Numbered from the stretch's first letter, positions 26,233 to 35,830 are shown. The stretch is 64,000 nucleotides of DNA from Candidatus Polarisedimenticolia bacterium (GCA_036004685.1 DASYRE010000043.1:44597-108596), one strand, 5' to 3'. Notes: generated by a model from the sequence alone, not told the origin. A program made the numbers and translations.

Positions 26233-27710
26233 AGTCGAGAGCGCGCCTCGGCGCCGCAGCCACCGTCCTGGGGCTGGCGCTCGTCCTCGCGGGCGGGGCC
26301 TTCTGCCAGACGACGATCGTCCTGCAGCCCGATCCGGCGGCCGGAGCCGACACCTACGTCGCCTTCGCTTCGAACGTCCAGAATTACGGCGCGGAGGCTC
26401 AGCTCACGACCAACTCGCAATCCAACGGAGGCAGCCGGGGGCTCGTCCGCTTCGATCTCTCCTCGATCCCGGCAGGAGCGACGATCTCGTCAGCGACTTT
26501 CGAGATGTACCACTATTTCTCGCGCTCGGCGCTTTCGGAGTCGCTGCGGGTCCATCGCCTGACGCGGGCATGGACGGAGCCTGGAGCGACCTGGCGCGCC
26601 TACGACGGGGTGAACTCCTGGACGACGGCCGGCGGCGACTTCGATCCCGCCGTCGCCGCCTCCACGACGGTCAATGCCACGGTGAACGTCTGGAGGCAAT
26701 GGAACGTCACCGCCCTCGTCCAATCGTGGATCAGCGGAAGCGCTCCCAATTTCGGGATGATTCTCGATTCGCCAAGCGCCGGCGGCAACAACGAGCGCCA
26801 GTTCTACACCTCCGATTACCTCGCCAATCCCGCGCTCCGGCCGAAGCTGACGATTGTCTACGTCGCGTCGGATCTCACGGCCAGCACGAAATCGGTGAGC
26901 CCTCCGACACCCGTCGCCGGCCAGACCGTCACCTACACGATCGTCGTGAAGAACGCCGGCACCGCCGCCGCCTCGAACGTGGCGGTCACCGACGCGGTCG
27001 ACACGACGAAGCTGGGGAACGTCGTTCCCGGCCAGGGAGGCGTCTTCGCAGGAGGGACGATCACCTGGAGGGCCGCCACCACGCCCGCGCTCGGGAGCGT
27101 GAGCCCCACGCCGGCCGGAGACGTGACGCTGAGCTTCACCGCCCGGGTTCTCCCGGGCCCGGACGGAACCGTGATCTCGAACCAGGCCTTTCTCGCCAGC
27201 GCCACGCAGACGGGGATCCCGAGCGACGACCCGTCGACAGTCGCGACCGACGACCCGACGCTGGCCACCCTCCGCGAGCCCGTGACCTCCCTGGCCAAGC
27301 GGATCGTCGAGAAGAACGGTGCGGCGCTGCCGGACGATCCTTCGAATCCGCCCGGCGTTTCGGGCGCTCTGTCCACGACCGTGGTCCCCGGCGATGTCCT
27401 CACCTATGCCGTCTTCTTCGCCAACAACGGATCCCGCAACGCGGTCGCCTTCGTGGCCCGGGACGGCGTGCCGCTTCACACCGATTTCATTCGCGACGCG
27501 TTCGCGGCGGGCAAGGGGATCCGGCTCCTGTTCGGCGCGACCTCCGATCTCACCAACGCCCTCGACGCCGACGCCGGCAGCTTCAGCGCCGCCGCGGTTT
27601 CCAATCCCGACGATCCGGCCACCCCGATCAACGGCCTCGTCACGGTGATCGTCGGGAACGTCCCGGCAGGCTCCTCCGGATCGCTCCGCTTCAAAGTTCG
27701 CGTGCGCTAA
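26229..27710 (+). CDS. Secreted DNRLRE/CBM96-like protein with two DUF11-type modules
   Basis: The GTG start overlaps the stop of the giant barrel gene (GTGA), implying coupled translation. The 493-residue product has a signal peptide ending near GGAFCQT. A DNRLRE-type domain follows (about 25-215: ADTYVAFASN, GLVRFDLSSIPAGATISSA, WNVTALVQSWISG, GMILDSPSAG, LRPKLTIVYV), a fold found at the N-terminus of many surface proteins and in some carbohydrate-binding modules. The rest is two DUF11-like modules (VTYTIVVKNAGTAAASNVAV; VLTYAVFFANNGSRNAVAF), ending in LRFKVRVR. It closes the four-gene cluster. The lectin-like N-domain plus structural repeats suggests an exposed adhesin or sheath protein; that is inference. 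Confidence 0.75.
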   Translation: MKSRARLGAAATVLGLALVLAGGAFCQTTIVLQPDPAAGADTYVAFASNVQNYGAEAQLTTNSQSNGGSRGLVRFDLSSIPAGATISSATFEMYHYFSRSALSESLRVHRLTRAWTEPGATWRAYDGVNSWTTAGGDFDPAVAASTTVNATVNVWRQWNVTALVQSWISGSAPNFGMILDSPSAGGNNERQFYTSDYLANPALRPKLTIVYVASDLTASTKSVSPPTPVAGQTVTYTIVVKNAGTAAASNVAVTDAVDTTKLGNVVPGQGGVFAGGTITWRAATTPALGSVSPTPAGDVTLSFTARVLPGPDGTVISNQAFLASATQTGIPSDDPSTVATDDPTLATLREPVTSLAKRIVEKNGAALPDDPSNPPGVSGALSTTVVPGDVLTYAVFFANNGSRNAVAFVARDGVPLHTDFIRDAFAAGKGIRLLFGATSDLTNALDADAGSFSAAAVSNPDDPATPINGLVTVIVGNVPAGSSGSLRFKVRVR

Positions 27711-27780
27711 AGCACGATTCCCGGCGAATGGGTCCCCACGCGGCTTCCTTTCCTCAAGCCGGTTGTGCTACCGTCCCGCC

Positions 27781-30486
27781 ATGCACCGGTGCCCTGCGTG
27801 CTCGCGGCAGGTCTCTCGAGACGATTCCTTCTGCCCCGCCTGCGGATCTTCGCTGGAAGATCCCTCGTTGTCTCCGACACGGACCGCGCTCGGCAGTCGT
27901 GAGGGCGCGGGGCACGTCGGTCCCTCTCCGACCACTCCTTCCGGGCGATTTCTTCCAGGCGTCGTTGTCGCGCGGCGCTATCGGATCGTGAGCCTCCTCG
28001 GCCGCGGAGGAATGGGGGAGGTCTATCGGGCCGACGACCTCAAGCTCGGTCAGGCGGTGGCGCTCAAATTCCTCCCTCAGTCTCTCGAGAAAGACGAGGC
28101 GAGGCTCGCAAGCCTTCTCACCGAGGTGCGAATCGCCCGGCAAATCGCCCATTCGAGCGTCTGCAAAGTCTACGACGTCGGAGAGGCCGACGGCCGTCAT
28201 TTCCTGAGCATGGAGTACGTGGACGGCGAGGACCTGGCCACTCTCCTGAAGCGTATCGGCCGGCTGCCAAAGGACAAGGCCGTCCAGATCGCCCGTCAGA
28301 TCTGCGCGGGACTCTCCGCGGCTCACGAGCAGGGAATCCTGCACCGGGACCTCAAGCCTGCCAACGTGATGATCGATGGCCGCGGCCGGGCCCGCATCAC
28401 CGACTTCGGGCTGGCCGGACTCGCGGACGATTTGAAGGAGGGAGGGAGCCGGGCGGGAACTCCGGCCTACATGGCGCCGGAACAGTTTTCGGGTGGGGGG
28501 ATCACCGTCCGGAGCGATCTCTACTCGCTGGGTCTCGTCCTCTACGAGCTGTTCACGGGACAGGCGGCATTCAAAGGATCGACTCCCGCCGAGATGGCCC
28601 GGCTCAAGCAGGAGAGCCCTCCGACGAACCCTTCCCGCCTGATCGAAGGATTCGATCCGATCGTCGAGCGGGTGATCCTCCGATGCCTGCAGAGCGATCC
28701 ACTGCAGCGGCCTGCTTCGGCTCTCGGCGTGGCCGCCGCCCTTCCTGGCGGCGACCCGTTGGCGGCGGCGCTCGCCGCCGGAGAGACTCCTTCTCCCGAG
28801 CTGGTCGCCCAAGCGGGAGAAACTGGCGGCTTGAGCCCGACGGGGGCGTGGATGGGTCTCGTGTTTCTGGCTGCCGGCGTTTTCTTCATCTTCTATGCGG
28901 CCGACCGGAGCCAGCTTCCCCGGATGGTCTCGCTCCCCAAGCCTCCGTCTGTCCTCGAAGAAAAGGCCCGGGAGATCGTCCGCAGGCTCGGATATTCTGC
29001 TCCGCCTGGCGATACCTATCTCTGGTTCGCGTCGAACAAAGAGTATCTCGGCTTCATCGACAAGGACGACAATTCTTCAGCGCGGTGGGATCGCCTTGCC
29101 GGAGGACCTCCGTTCGCGGTGACGTTCGGCTATCGCCAGAGTCCTCGCCCTCTCTTGCCCTACAACTACATCGAATGGCGCCTTTTGGACGATCCTCCTT
29201 ATCTCGTTTCCGGGATGGCTGGCGCAACGCTCGCTCCCGATGGGCGCTTGGTTGAATTCCTGGCGGTTCCTCCGGAGCTGGACCCCTCTCCGCCCTCTTC
29301 CGCGGCTCCCCGCTGGGAAGCGCTCTTCGGGGCGGCGAAGCTCGACCCTGCCGCCTTTTCGCCGGCTACTCCGGAATGGTTTCCTCCCGTCTACGCCGAT
29401 TCGCGAGCGGCGTGGGTAGGCTCCTACGCCACGAATCCCCGGACTCCGATTCGCATCGAAGCCGCGGCATATCGAGGAAAGCCGGTCTTCTTCCGGATCG
29501 TCGAGCCCTGGGCAATCCCCAATAGGATGGAAGCGGCCAGGGTGCCGGCCCGGACTTCCTTTGTCCGCGGATTGCTCATCACGCTCGGGGTCTCGATCCT
29601 GGCGGGGGGGATCCTGATCGCGCGTCGAAATCTGCGACTGGGACGGGGCGATCGGAAGGGGGCGCGGAAGCTCTCGATCTTCCTCTTCGTCGCGGCCGTG
29701 TTGGAATGGCTGTTCCTCTCGCCGCATTGGCTCGTACCGGCTGAGTTCGGACGTGCTCTATCGAACGCCGGACTCAGCCTACTCGAGGCAACCATCGCCG
29801 GCACTTTCTATCTCGCGCTGGAACCCTACTTCCGCCGAGTGTGGCCTCACGTTCTGACCTCCTGGATGAGATTTCTCGACGGACAATTCCGGGATCCACT
29901 GGTCGGCCGCGACGTTTTCATCGGCCTTCTGGCCGGCACGGTCTTCCGGCTCCTCGAACAGCTCCACGTGATCATACCCCGCTGGCTCGGACTCCCTCCG
30001 ATGCGCCCGGATTATTGGGGCCCGGGACTTTTGCAGCTGGTGACTCTGGAGAGCGCTCGCAATTCCGTGGGAGTTCTCTTCAACCTCCTGCAAAGCTCCC
30101 TCCTCATACCGATGATCCTCACGATTCTCCTGTTGTTGCTCCGCATTCTCCTCCGGAGCCAGGCTCTGGCGATCGGTGCCACCGTGACTCTCTTCAGCGC
30201 GGCGACCGTCGCGATCGGCAACAATCTTTTCCCCGATCTGGCTTTCGGGCTGCTTCAATGCGGCCTGTACATCGTTCTTCTGTTCCGGTTCGGCTTCCTT
30301 CCGATCGTCGTCTCCGCGGCCTTCAGCGCGCTTCTCTACGATTTTCCTCTCACCCTTGATTTCTCGACGTGGTACGCGGGGAATAGTTTCCTCGTCCTGC
30401 TGATCGCGACCGGTCTGGCAGCCTACGCGCTTGCCGTCGCGCTGGCGGGACGCCCTCTCTTCCGGGAGACGATTCTTCCGGAGTGA
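27781..30486 (+). CDS. Membrane serine/threonine protein kinase with zinc-ribbon N-terminus
   Basis: The 901-residue protein begins with a zinc ribbon (two CPAC motifs, about residues 3-22). A Hanks-type kinase domain (about 60-335) has all key residues: LGRGGMGEVY (P-loop), VALKFL (ATP lysine), HRDLKPANV (catalytic loop), DFG and GTPAYMAPEQ. A hydrophobic helix near 355-370 leads to a roughly 220-residue extracytoplasmic-type domain, then five to eight further membrane helices to the C-terminus (from about 595). ATG 27781 is used; an in-frame TTG at 27763 is unlikely. The kinase would phosphorylate Ser/Thr on cytoplasmic partners in response to a signal from its external or membrane part. 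It follows the DUF11 cluster by 70 bp. Confidence 0.85.
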   Translation: MHRCPACSRQVSRDDSFCPACGSSLEDPSLSPTRTALGSREGAGHVGPSPTTPSGRFLPGVVVARRYRIVSLLGRGGMGEVYRADDLKLGQAVALKFLPQSLEKDEARLASLLTEVRIARQIAHSSVCKVYDVGEADGRHFLSMEYVDGEDLATLLKRIGRLPKDKAVQIARQICAGLSAAHEQGILHRDLKPANVMIDGRGRARITDFGLAGLADDLKEGGSRAGTPAYMAPEQFSGGGITVRSDLYSLGLVLYELFTGQAAFKGSTPAEMARLKQESPPTNPSRLIEGFDPIVERVILRCLQSDPLQRPASALGVAAALPGGDPLAAALAAGETPSPELVAQAGETGGLSPTGAWMGLVFLAAGVFFIFYAADRSQLPRMVSLPKPPSVLEEKAREIVRRLGYSAPPGDTYLWFASNKEYLGFIDKDDNSSARWDRLAGGPPFAVTFGYRQSPRPLLPYNYIEWRLLDDPPYLVSGMAGATLAPDGRLVEFLAVPPELDPSPPSSAAPRWEALFGAAKLDPAAFSPATPEWFPPVYADSRAAWVGSYATNPRTPIRIEAAAYRGKPVFFRIVEPWAIPNRMEAARVPARTSFVRGLLITLGVSILAGGILIARRNLRLGRGDRKGARKLSIFLFVAAVLEWLFLSPHWLVPAEFGRALSNAGLSLLEATIAGTFYLALEPYFRRVWPHVLTSWMRFLDGQFRDPLVGRDVFIGLLAGTVFRLLEQLHVIIPRWLGLPPMRPDYWGPGLLQLVTLESARNSVGVLFNLLQSSLLIPMILTILLLLLRILLRSQALAIGATVTLFSAATVAIGNNLFPDLAFGLLQCGLYIVLLFRFGFLPIVVSAAFSALLYDFPLTLDFSTWYAGNSFLVLLIATGLAAYALAVALAGRPLFRETILPE

Positions 30487-30840
30487 GGGGCCGATTGCCG
30501 GCCCGCCTGTGATCCATGGCTGTCCCACGAGTTCTGGGTCAGACCCCTTGGCGGTCCGCTCCACCGTCTTCGGCACGTCCCCGCCGGCGTCGGCCGGCGC
30601 TCGAAGCGGCACGCTGCCGCATCCGAACGTCGTCGGACGCGACTCGATGAACTGGCTCGCCCTGTTCGTCCGGGAGTCGACCGGCCAGTGGAGGTGCCCA
30701 TCGGGGGCCGGCCAGGTGCGCGGGTGGGCGCGGGTGGAGTATATTTATGTCAAATTGGCATTTTCGGGAAGAGTGCCCCTAGCGCTCTCAGCCGGCTGAC
30801 AGCCACCACACCCTCTGACTCATTGACAGGGGGAGGAGCC
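30487..30840. other. 354-bp intergenic region with a GGGTC-A-GACCC palindrome
   Basis: No credible gene is seen between the kinase and the TonB receptor. TGGGTCAGACCCC at 30535-30547 is a short palindrome of a type I recall beside REP-associated elements in other genomes. An AT-richer patch with GTATATTTATG (30739-30749) may hold the TonB receptor promoter, but no -35/-10 pair with good spacing could be fixed. The region ends with the strong GGGGGAGGAG site before the ATG at 30841. Confidence 0.4.
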
Positions 30841-33800
30841 ATGGCCCGGCGTGGTCACCGTCCCATCGTGCTTCTCGTCGTTCTCATCGCGTGGATGAGA
30901 CTGAGTGGGATCGTAGCCTGGGCTCTGCCTCTCACCGGGAGCCTCGAGGGAACGGTCGTGGACCGGGACGGCCATCCCCTGGCGGGGGTCACCGTCGTTC
31001 TGGAAAACACTTCCCTAGGGCATGAGCCCCGGGGTACCGTCACCAACGCTCAGGGAGAGTTCCGCTTCCTCTCTATCCCGCTCGGGAAGGGCTATGCGTT
31101 GCGCGTCAGCCTCCCTTCGTATCAGACCCTCGTCTTCCGGGAGGTGGAGGTTCTTTCGGACGCCAACCCGCTGCCCAACATCACCCTCCCCCCCGCCCTA
31201 ACCGAAAAGGTGGAAGTGCGCGCGAAGCCCGACGTGGTGCGGACCGAATCGGCGACCACCAGCACCACCATTTCCTCCCAGTTCCTTGCCGGGTTGCCGG
31301 TTCTGGGACGTGACTATCAGGACATCCTCACCCTGGCGCCGGGTGTCACCGACGTCGACAACACCGGGAACCCCAACATCCACGGCGCCCGGGACACCGA
31401 CGTCGTGACTCTCGTCGATGGCGTGAACACCACCGATCCCTTCACGGGGCGTTACGGCCAGGAGCTGAACGTCGAGTCGATCCAGGAGATCGAGGTAATC
31501 ACCGCCGGAGCATCGGCCCAGTTCAGCCGCGCCTCGGGCGGGTTCGTGAACATCGTCACCAAATCCGGCGGGAACGAATTCAAAGGCACCTTCAAGTTCT
31601 TCATGCGCACCAGCCGTTTGGATGGCGACGGGGCCGGGACCGACGCGGTCGATCTCCGCGGAGGGCTGGGAGAGCCGGACGGATTCCGGAACAGGAAATT
31701 CTCCGACCTCTATCCCTTCCTATCCCTCTCGGGCGCCCTCGTCAAGAACCACCTCTGGTATTACCTCGCTCCCGAGTTCGTCCAGATCGAGGAACCCATC
31801 AACTCCGGAACCCAGACCTACGTGGCGGCTACCCGGGCGGTCCGAGCCATGGGAAAAGTCACCTGGCAAGTGGCGTCCGCCAACCGACTGGATTTCGTCG
31901 CGCTGTACGATGACACCCACGTGGATAACCAGGGGCTCACCAGCAGGACCGCTCTGGAGAGCGGCTACGCCATCGGGCGTGGCGGACCGACCTTGACCCT
32001 GCGGGACACGGCCATCATCACCCCCAACTTCTCGGTGGAGACCACCGTCTCCCGCTTCGATCAGTCCTTTGCAGTCATTCCCACCCTTGACGCAGACACC
32101 AACGGAAACGGCCTTCTTTTCACGGACGGGATTCCCGGCCTGGGCAACAACGATGGTTTCTGGAATGCCCGGGAGCGGGATCCCGGGGAGGACTACGACC
32201 GCGACGGACGCTACGACGTCTACGAGGACCTGAATGGCAACGGAAGGCTGGACGGATGCCTGAGGGACCCGACTACGGGGACGAAAGTCTGCTTCCCTCC
32301 CGAGGGCGCGGTCGCGCCGTGGGACGGCCTCCTGCATTTCGGCGAGGACCGGGACCGGGATGGGCGCCTCACCCTGTATGAAGGCTGCGAGGGGAAGGAC
32401 CACGAGGACCTCAATTGCAACGGCCTGATCGATGCCGAGGTGGACCTGAACAGGAACGGACTGGCAGACCCGAAGGAGGACACCGGCATCTTCTGCCAGG
32501 ACCGCGTCTTCTGTCCCGACGGATACGAGCCAGGCACCCGGGGCAATGGCAGGCTCGACACCGAGGACAGGAACGGGGACACAATGCTGAACACCATGCC
32601 CGGGGCGGGAGCGACCCCCTTCCCGTTCTGGACGGACAAGGACGGCGACGGGATTCCCGACCCCGGGGAATTCCATGCCCCTCTGCCGCAAGACCGTGAC
32701 TACCTCCTGAGCGTCAAAACCAATCGGATCTCCGGGCCCTTTTACTCCGATTATCGCGACAGCCGGACCCGGGACACCCTCAAGGAGGAGATCTCCGCCT
32801 ACGCCGGCGACCTGATGGGAAGCCACGACCTGAAGATCGGAATGATCTTCGAGAAGGAGGGATTCGACAGGACCACCCACCAGCGCCCTTTCCTTCAGAT
32901 CACCCCCCCCCGGGGGAACGCCTTCACCTTTGTCCCCGGGAAGGTGGGCGCCCTTCTCCCCACCCAAAACACCGTCGACAACATGGCGGAGAGCGATCAC
33001 CTCGGGTTCTACCTGCAGGATTCCTACAAGCCGCTCCCGAACCTGGCCCTGGGGCTCGGGCTCCGTTTCGACCGGGAGGTGGTCCGCTCCCAGGGGTACG
33101 AGTCCTTCGACCCAGTGGCCCAGCGACAGGCGTTCGATCTCCTGATGGCCCTCAGGGGAATCGAGACGACGTCGGGAGACCTGGATGTGGACGGCGTCGT
33201 CGAGGTTGGGCTCCAGGGTGACCCGCTTTATGCCGCGCAGGACACCCGCTGGGCCGGCATCGAGTCGGCCCTGGTGGAGATTGCGCCGAGACGGTTGACC
33301 CGGCACAATTTTTTGACCAGCATCGAGTCGGCTCGGCTCGCGCGATTCGGGATCAGCGATCCGGACCTTCTTCTTAATGGTCACCCGCGGCAGCCGGAGG
33401 AGATTGAAATCAGCAACAACAACCTGGCGCCGCGGCTGAGTGTCTCCTGGGATCCCCAGAGTGACGGGAAGTCGAAGGTCTTCGCTTCGTGGGGGCGTTT
33501 CTATGGAAACCTTTTTCTGGAGACGGTGGTCGGGGAGCAGGGCCCGGACACCATCAGCCCCTACTACACCTACGACCAGGACGGCCTAAGTCCGTCCGGC
33601 TTGCCGGACAATCAGGCCGGCAGGACACTGGCGTTTCCCCCTCCATCGGCTTATCAAGTGGACCGCGGGTTGCGCACTCCCTTCACCGACGAGCTCACCG
33701 CGGGAATCTACCGGGAGATCGCCCCTGAGATCTCGATCTCCCTGACCTACGTCCGGCGGGACTACCGGGACCAGCTCCAGGATGTCGATGTGAACCACTC

Positions 33801-34575
33801 CACCCGCCGTGCCCCTCAGTGCAAAGGGAGGCCGACGTCTTCCGGGCTCTGCGACGATTTCGGAGTCTTCCTTACGCCATCAGGCTTTTTTTCCCCCCAG
33901 AGCGTTCCGGACGGCTACCCGGATCTCTTCGTCAACAACTTCAACTTCAACCAGATTTTTCGGGTGGGAAACTATAACGTTCAAGCCTACTCCAGTTATG
34001 AGGTGCATCTGACGCGCCGGCTGCGGCGGAAATGGCAGCTGGATGCCAGCTATGTCTATTCCCAGGCCACCGGCCAGGCGGAGTCGTTCCTCTCGGAAAG
34101 CGGGAGCGATCCCAGCCTCACCGAGCTGAAAAGCGGGTACCTCGCTTACGACCAACGCCACGTCGCCAAGCTTCATGCCGTCGCCTTCCTCCCTTCCGAC
34201 TGGCAGATTGGCGGGGCCATCACCTGGTCCTCGGGGCTTCCCTTCAGCCTCGTGAACCGCGTCCGCTCGAGCGACGACGTCCTATACCCTCAGAACCGAA
34301 CGCTTTTCGGGAGGCGGGATATCACCACCGGAAAGTTCTACGCGGAGTCGCGGAACATACACCGGAACCACGCGGTTTACGACATCAACGTCCGGACCCA
34401 AAGGAATTTCGTCATCGGGCACATGTCCGCCGGCGCCTTCTTCGAAGTCTTCAATCTCCTCAACACCGACGATCTCCGGATTACGGAAATCGACAACTCG
34501 GTGGATAGCCTCCAGGCTGAGGAGACCCGCCGCTTCGGACGGCGCTTCCAAATCGGCATCCAGATGGACTTCTAA
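30841..34575 (+). CDS. Oar-like TonB-dependent receptor with carboxypeptidase-regulatory domain and Ca-binding-type repeats
   Basis: The ATG after GGGGGAGGAG gives 1244 residues. Signal peptide (about 8-30); a CarboxypepD_reg domain (about 35-115: GSLEGTVVDRDGHPLAGVTV); a plug domain (about 120-230: LPVLGRDYQDILTLAPGV, GFVNIVTKSGGNEFKG); then a large barrel ending in RRFGRRFQIGIQMDF, with a terminal Phe as outer-membrane proteins require. This is the family typical of Acidobacteriota and of myxobacterial Oar. An unusual block at about 419-615 has many D-x-D/N-x-D/N-G repeats (DRDGRYDVYEDLNGNG, DRDRDGRLT, DLNRNGLADP, DKDGDGIPDPGEF) like thrombospondin type-3 or dockerin calcium loops, plus several cysteines. 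It probably forms an external loop. The substrate is unknown, and no TonB or ExbBD gene is near. Confidence 0.88.
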   Translation: MARRGHRPIVLLVVLIAWMRLSGIVAWALPLTGSLEGTVVDRDGHPLAGVTVVLENTSLGHEPRGTVTNAQGEFRFLSIPLGKGYALRVSLPSYQTLVFREVEVLSDANPLPNITLPPALTEKVEVRAKPDVVRTESATTSTTISSQFLAGLPVLGRDYQDILTLAPGVTDVDNTGNPNIHGARDTDVVTLVDGVNTTDPFTGRYGQELNVESIQEIEVITAGASAQFSRASGGFVNIVTKSGGNEFKGTFKFFMRTSRLDGDGAGTDAVDLRGGLGEPDGFRNRKFSDLYPFLSLSGALVKNHLWYYLAPEFVQIEEPINSGTQTYVAATRAVRAMGKVTWQVASANRLDFVALYDDTHVDNQGLTSRTALESGYAIGRGGPTLTLRDTAIITPNFSVETTVSRFDQSFAVIPTLDADTNGNGLLFTDGIPGLGNNDGFWNARERDPGEDYDRDGRYDVYEDLNGNGRLDGCLRDPTTGTKVCFPPEGAVAPWDGLLHFGEDRDRDGRLTLYEGCEGKDHEDLNCNGLIDAEVDLNRNGLADPKEDTGIFCQDRVFCPDGYEPGTRGNGRLDTEDRNGDTMLNTMPGAGATPFPFWTDKDGDGIPDPGEFHAPLPQDRDYLLSVKTNRISGPFYSDYRDSRTRDTLKEEISAYAGDLMGSHDLKIGMIFEKEGFDRTTHQRPFLQITPPRGNAFTFVPGKVGALLPTQNTVDNMAESDHLGFYLQDSYKPLPNLALGLGLRFDREVVRSQGYESFDPVAQRQAFDLLMALRGIETTSGDLDVDGVVEVGLQGDPLYAAQDTRWAGIESALVEIAPRRLTRHNFLTSIESARLARFGISDPDLLLNGHPRQPEEIEISNNNLAPRLSVSWDPQSDGKSKVFASWGRFYGNLFLETVVGEQGPDTISPYYTYDQDGLSPSGLPDNQAGRTLAFPPPSAYQVDRGLRTPFTDELTAGIYREIAPEISISLTYVRRDYRDQLQDVDVNHSTRRAPQCKGRPTSSGLCDDFGVFLTPSGFFSPQSVPDGYPDLFVNNFNFNQIFRVGNYNVQAYSSYEVHLTRRLRRKWQLDASYVYSQATGQAESFLSESGSDPSLTELKSGYLAYDQRHVAKLHAVAFLPSDWQIGGAITWSSGLPFSLVNRVRSSDDVLYPQNRTLFGRRDITTGKFYAESRNIHRNHAVYDINVRTQRNFVIGHMSAGAFFEVFNLLNTDDLRITEIDNSVDSLQAEETRRFGRRFQIGIQMDF

Positions 34576-34621
34576 CGTCGGATGCCTTGGTCCACGCGCA
34601 CTGTGAGCCAAGCCTCCAGGG

Positions 34622-35830
34622 CTAGTCGAACAGGGCGAGCTGGCGGCTTCCTTTGGGAGTGAGGCGGAGCCGGCGGGTCTTCTCGAGCCGGGTGAACTTC
34701 TCGAGAGCGGCTTTGAGGTAGCGATCGGTCTCGGGATCCTGCAGCGCGCGGCCCAGGGCTTCGGAGTCGAGCGAGGCGAAGCGCTCGTACTGGCCCATCT
34801 CCTTCAGGACCATCTCCAGCCCCTTGCGGCCCGTGTCGCCCGGGGCCGGGAAGTGGGGACTGTCCTCCTCGAGCAGGCGGACTTCATCTTTCGTGCCGGC
34901 CAGCACCGAGGCCTTCTCCCGCTCCATCTCGGCGAAGATCGCCTCGCGCACCTTGAGAATCTCCTTCTCGGCGGAATGCTGGCCCGCCTCCAGCTGCGCG
35001 AGCCGATCGACGAGCTGCACGCCGGAGTCTTGCAGGAATTCGTTGGCCGGAAGCGGCGCCACCTTCATCCGGTGCTTCCAGAGGGGACAGATCTCCTGGT
35101 ATTCGCACCAGCGGCACAGCGCGCTCTCGGTCGGCGGGAAGTCCCGCGCCGACTCGACCCGGTGAATCAGGTCGAGGGTCTTCGATTTCAAGCTCTCCAG
35201 CGCGCCGGGATCCCGGGCGGAGCGGAATTCGTGATTGAAGGCGAGATAGTGCCAGACGAGCCGGACCTCGCGCGCGTCACGGAACTTCCGCTCGACGCCG
35301 AGCTGATATAGAGGAAGCTGCCGGTCGTTCTCCAGGTCGTCGGCGGAGGGCAGGGAGTTCCCCGTCTTGTAGTCGTGGACCTCGTAGACTCCCGGCTCGA
35401 GCCGCACGATCCGATCGACGTACCCCTCCAGACGGTACTGCCCCGCCGCGTCGAGAGGAATCCCCAGCTTCTCCTCGAGCCCGAGCGTGACCCCGTCCCC
35501 GAAAGGGTGGTACGTCTTGTAGAAGTCGGTGATGCACCGCTCCCCCACCTTGCGGTAGTGATCGGCGGTGTATTCCTTCTTCACGATGCGGATCTTGTCG
35601 GAGTGCTGCCGCTCCCAATTCCGGTGATACAGGGAGGTCAGCTCCTCCAGGGACGGGGTCCGCTCCATCTGAAGATCCCGGTACAGCTTCTCCAGGGCCT
35701 CATGGACACGGTTCCCCATGAAGGCTTCGATCCCCTGAACGTCGCGGCGAATCCGATCGACGTACCGGTAGCGATACTGGAGCTTGCACTTTTCGAAGGA
35801 CGCGAGACGGGAATGGGAGTAGGTCGGCAT
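34622..35830 (-). CDS. PD-(D/E)XK nuclease family protein with Fe-S cluster (RecB/Cas4-like)
   Basis: The 402-residue protein has the RecB-family nuclease core: SRLASFEKCKLQYRYRYVD at the N-terminus, LEGYVDRI with the active-site Asp, and VHDYKTG with the Asp-x-Lys pair. One cysteine (FEKC) near the start and three in ALCRWCEYQEICPLW form the 4Fe-4S cluster seen in AddB, Cas4 and DNA2-type nucleases. A C-terminal region of about 140 residues, partly helical and charged (RLEKTRRLRL), has no clear match. There is no helicase domain and no CRISPR array, so it is a stand-alone member of the COG2887 type. It follows the HMA gene by 18 bp on the same strand and faces the TonB receptor gene, 46 bp away. 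Confidence 0.85.
   Translation of the reverse strand: MPTYSHSRLASFEKCKLQYRYRYVDRIRRDVQGIEAFMGNRVHEALEKLYRDLQMERTPSLEELTSLYHRNWERQHSDKIRIVKKEYTADHYRKVGERCITDFYKTYHPFGDGVTLGLEEKLGIPLDAAGQYRLEGYVDRIVRLEPGVYEVHDYKTGNSLPSADDLENDRQLPLYQLGVERKFRDAREVRLVWHYLAFNHEFRSARDPGALESLKSKTLDLIHRVESARDFPPTESALCRWCEYQEICPLWKHRMKVAPLPANEFLQDSGVQLVDRLAQLEAGQHSAEKEILKVREAIFAEMEREKASVLAGTKDEVRLLEEDSPHFPAPGDTGRKGLEMVLKEMGQYERFASLDSEALGRALQDPETDRYLKAALEKFTRLEKTRRLRLTPKGSRQLALFD

Noticed and set aside
30755..30775. Possible sigma-54 promoter (TTGGCA) before the TonB receptor gene
   Set aside because: The -12 GC doublet is not at the required 10-base spacing, so the match is one-sided.
30431..30799. Short plus-strand open frame in the kinase-TonB gap
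   Set aside because: It starts inside the kinase gene in another frame, and has no ribosome site, no motif and no coding-like composition.
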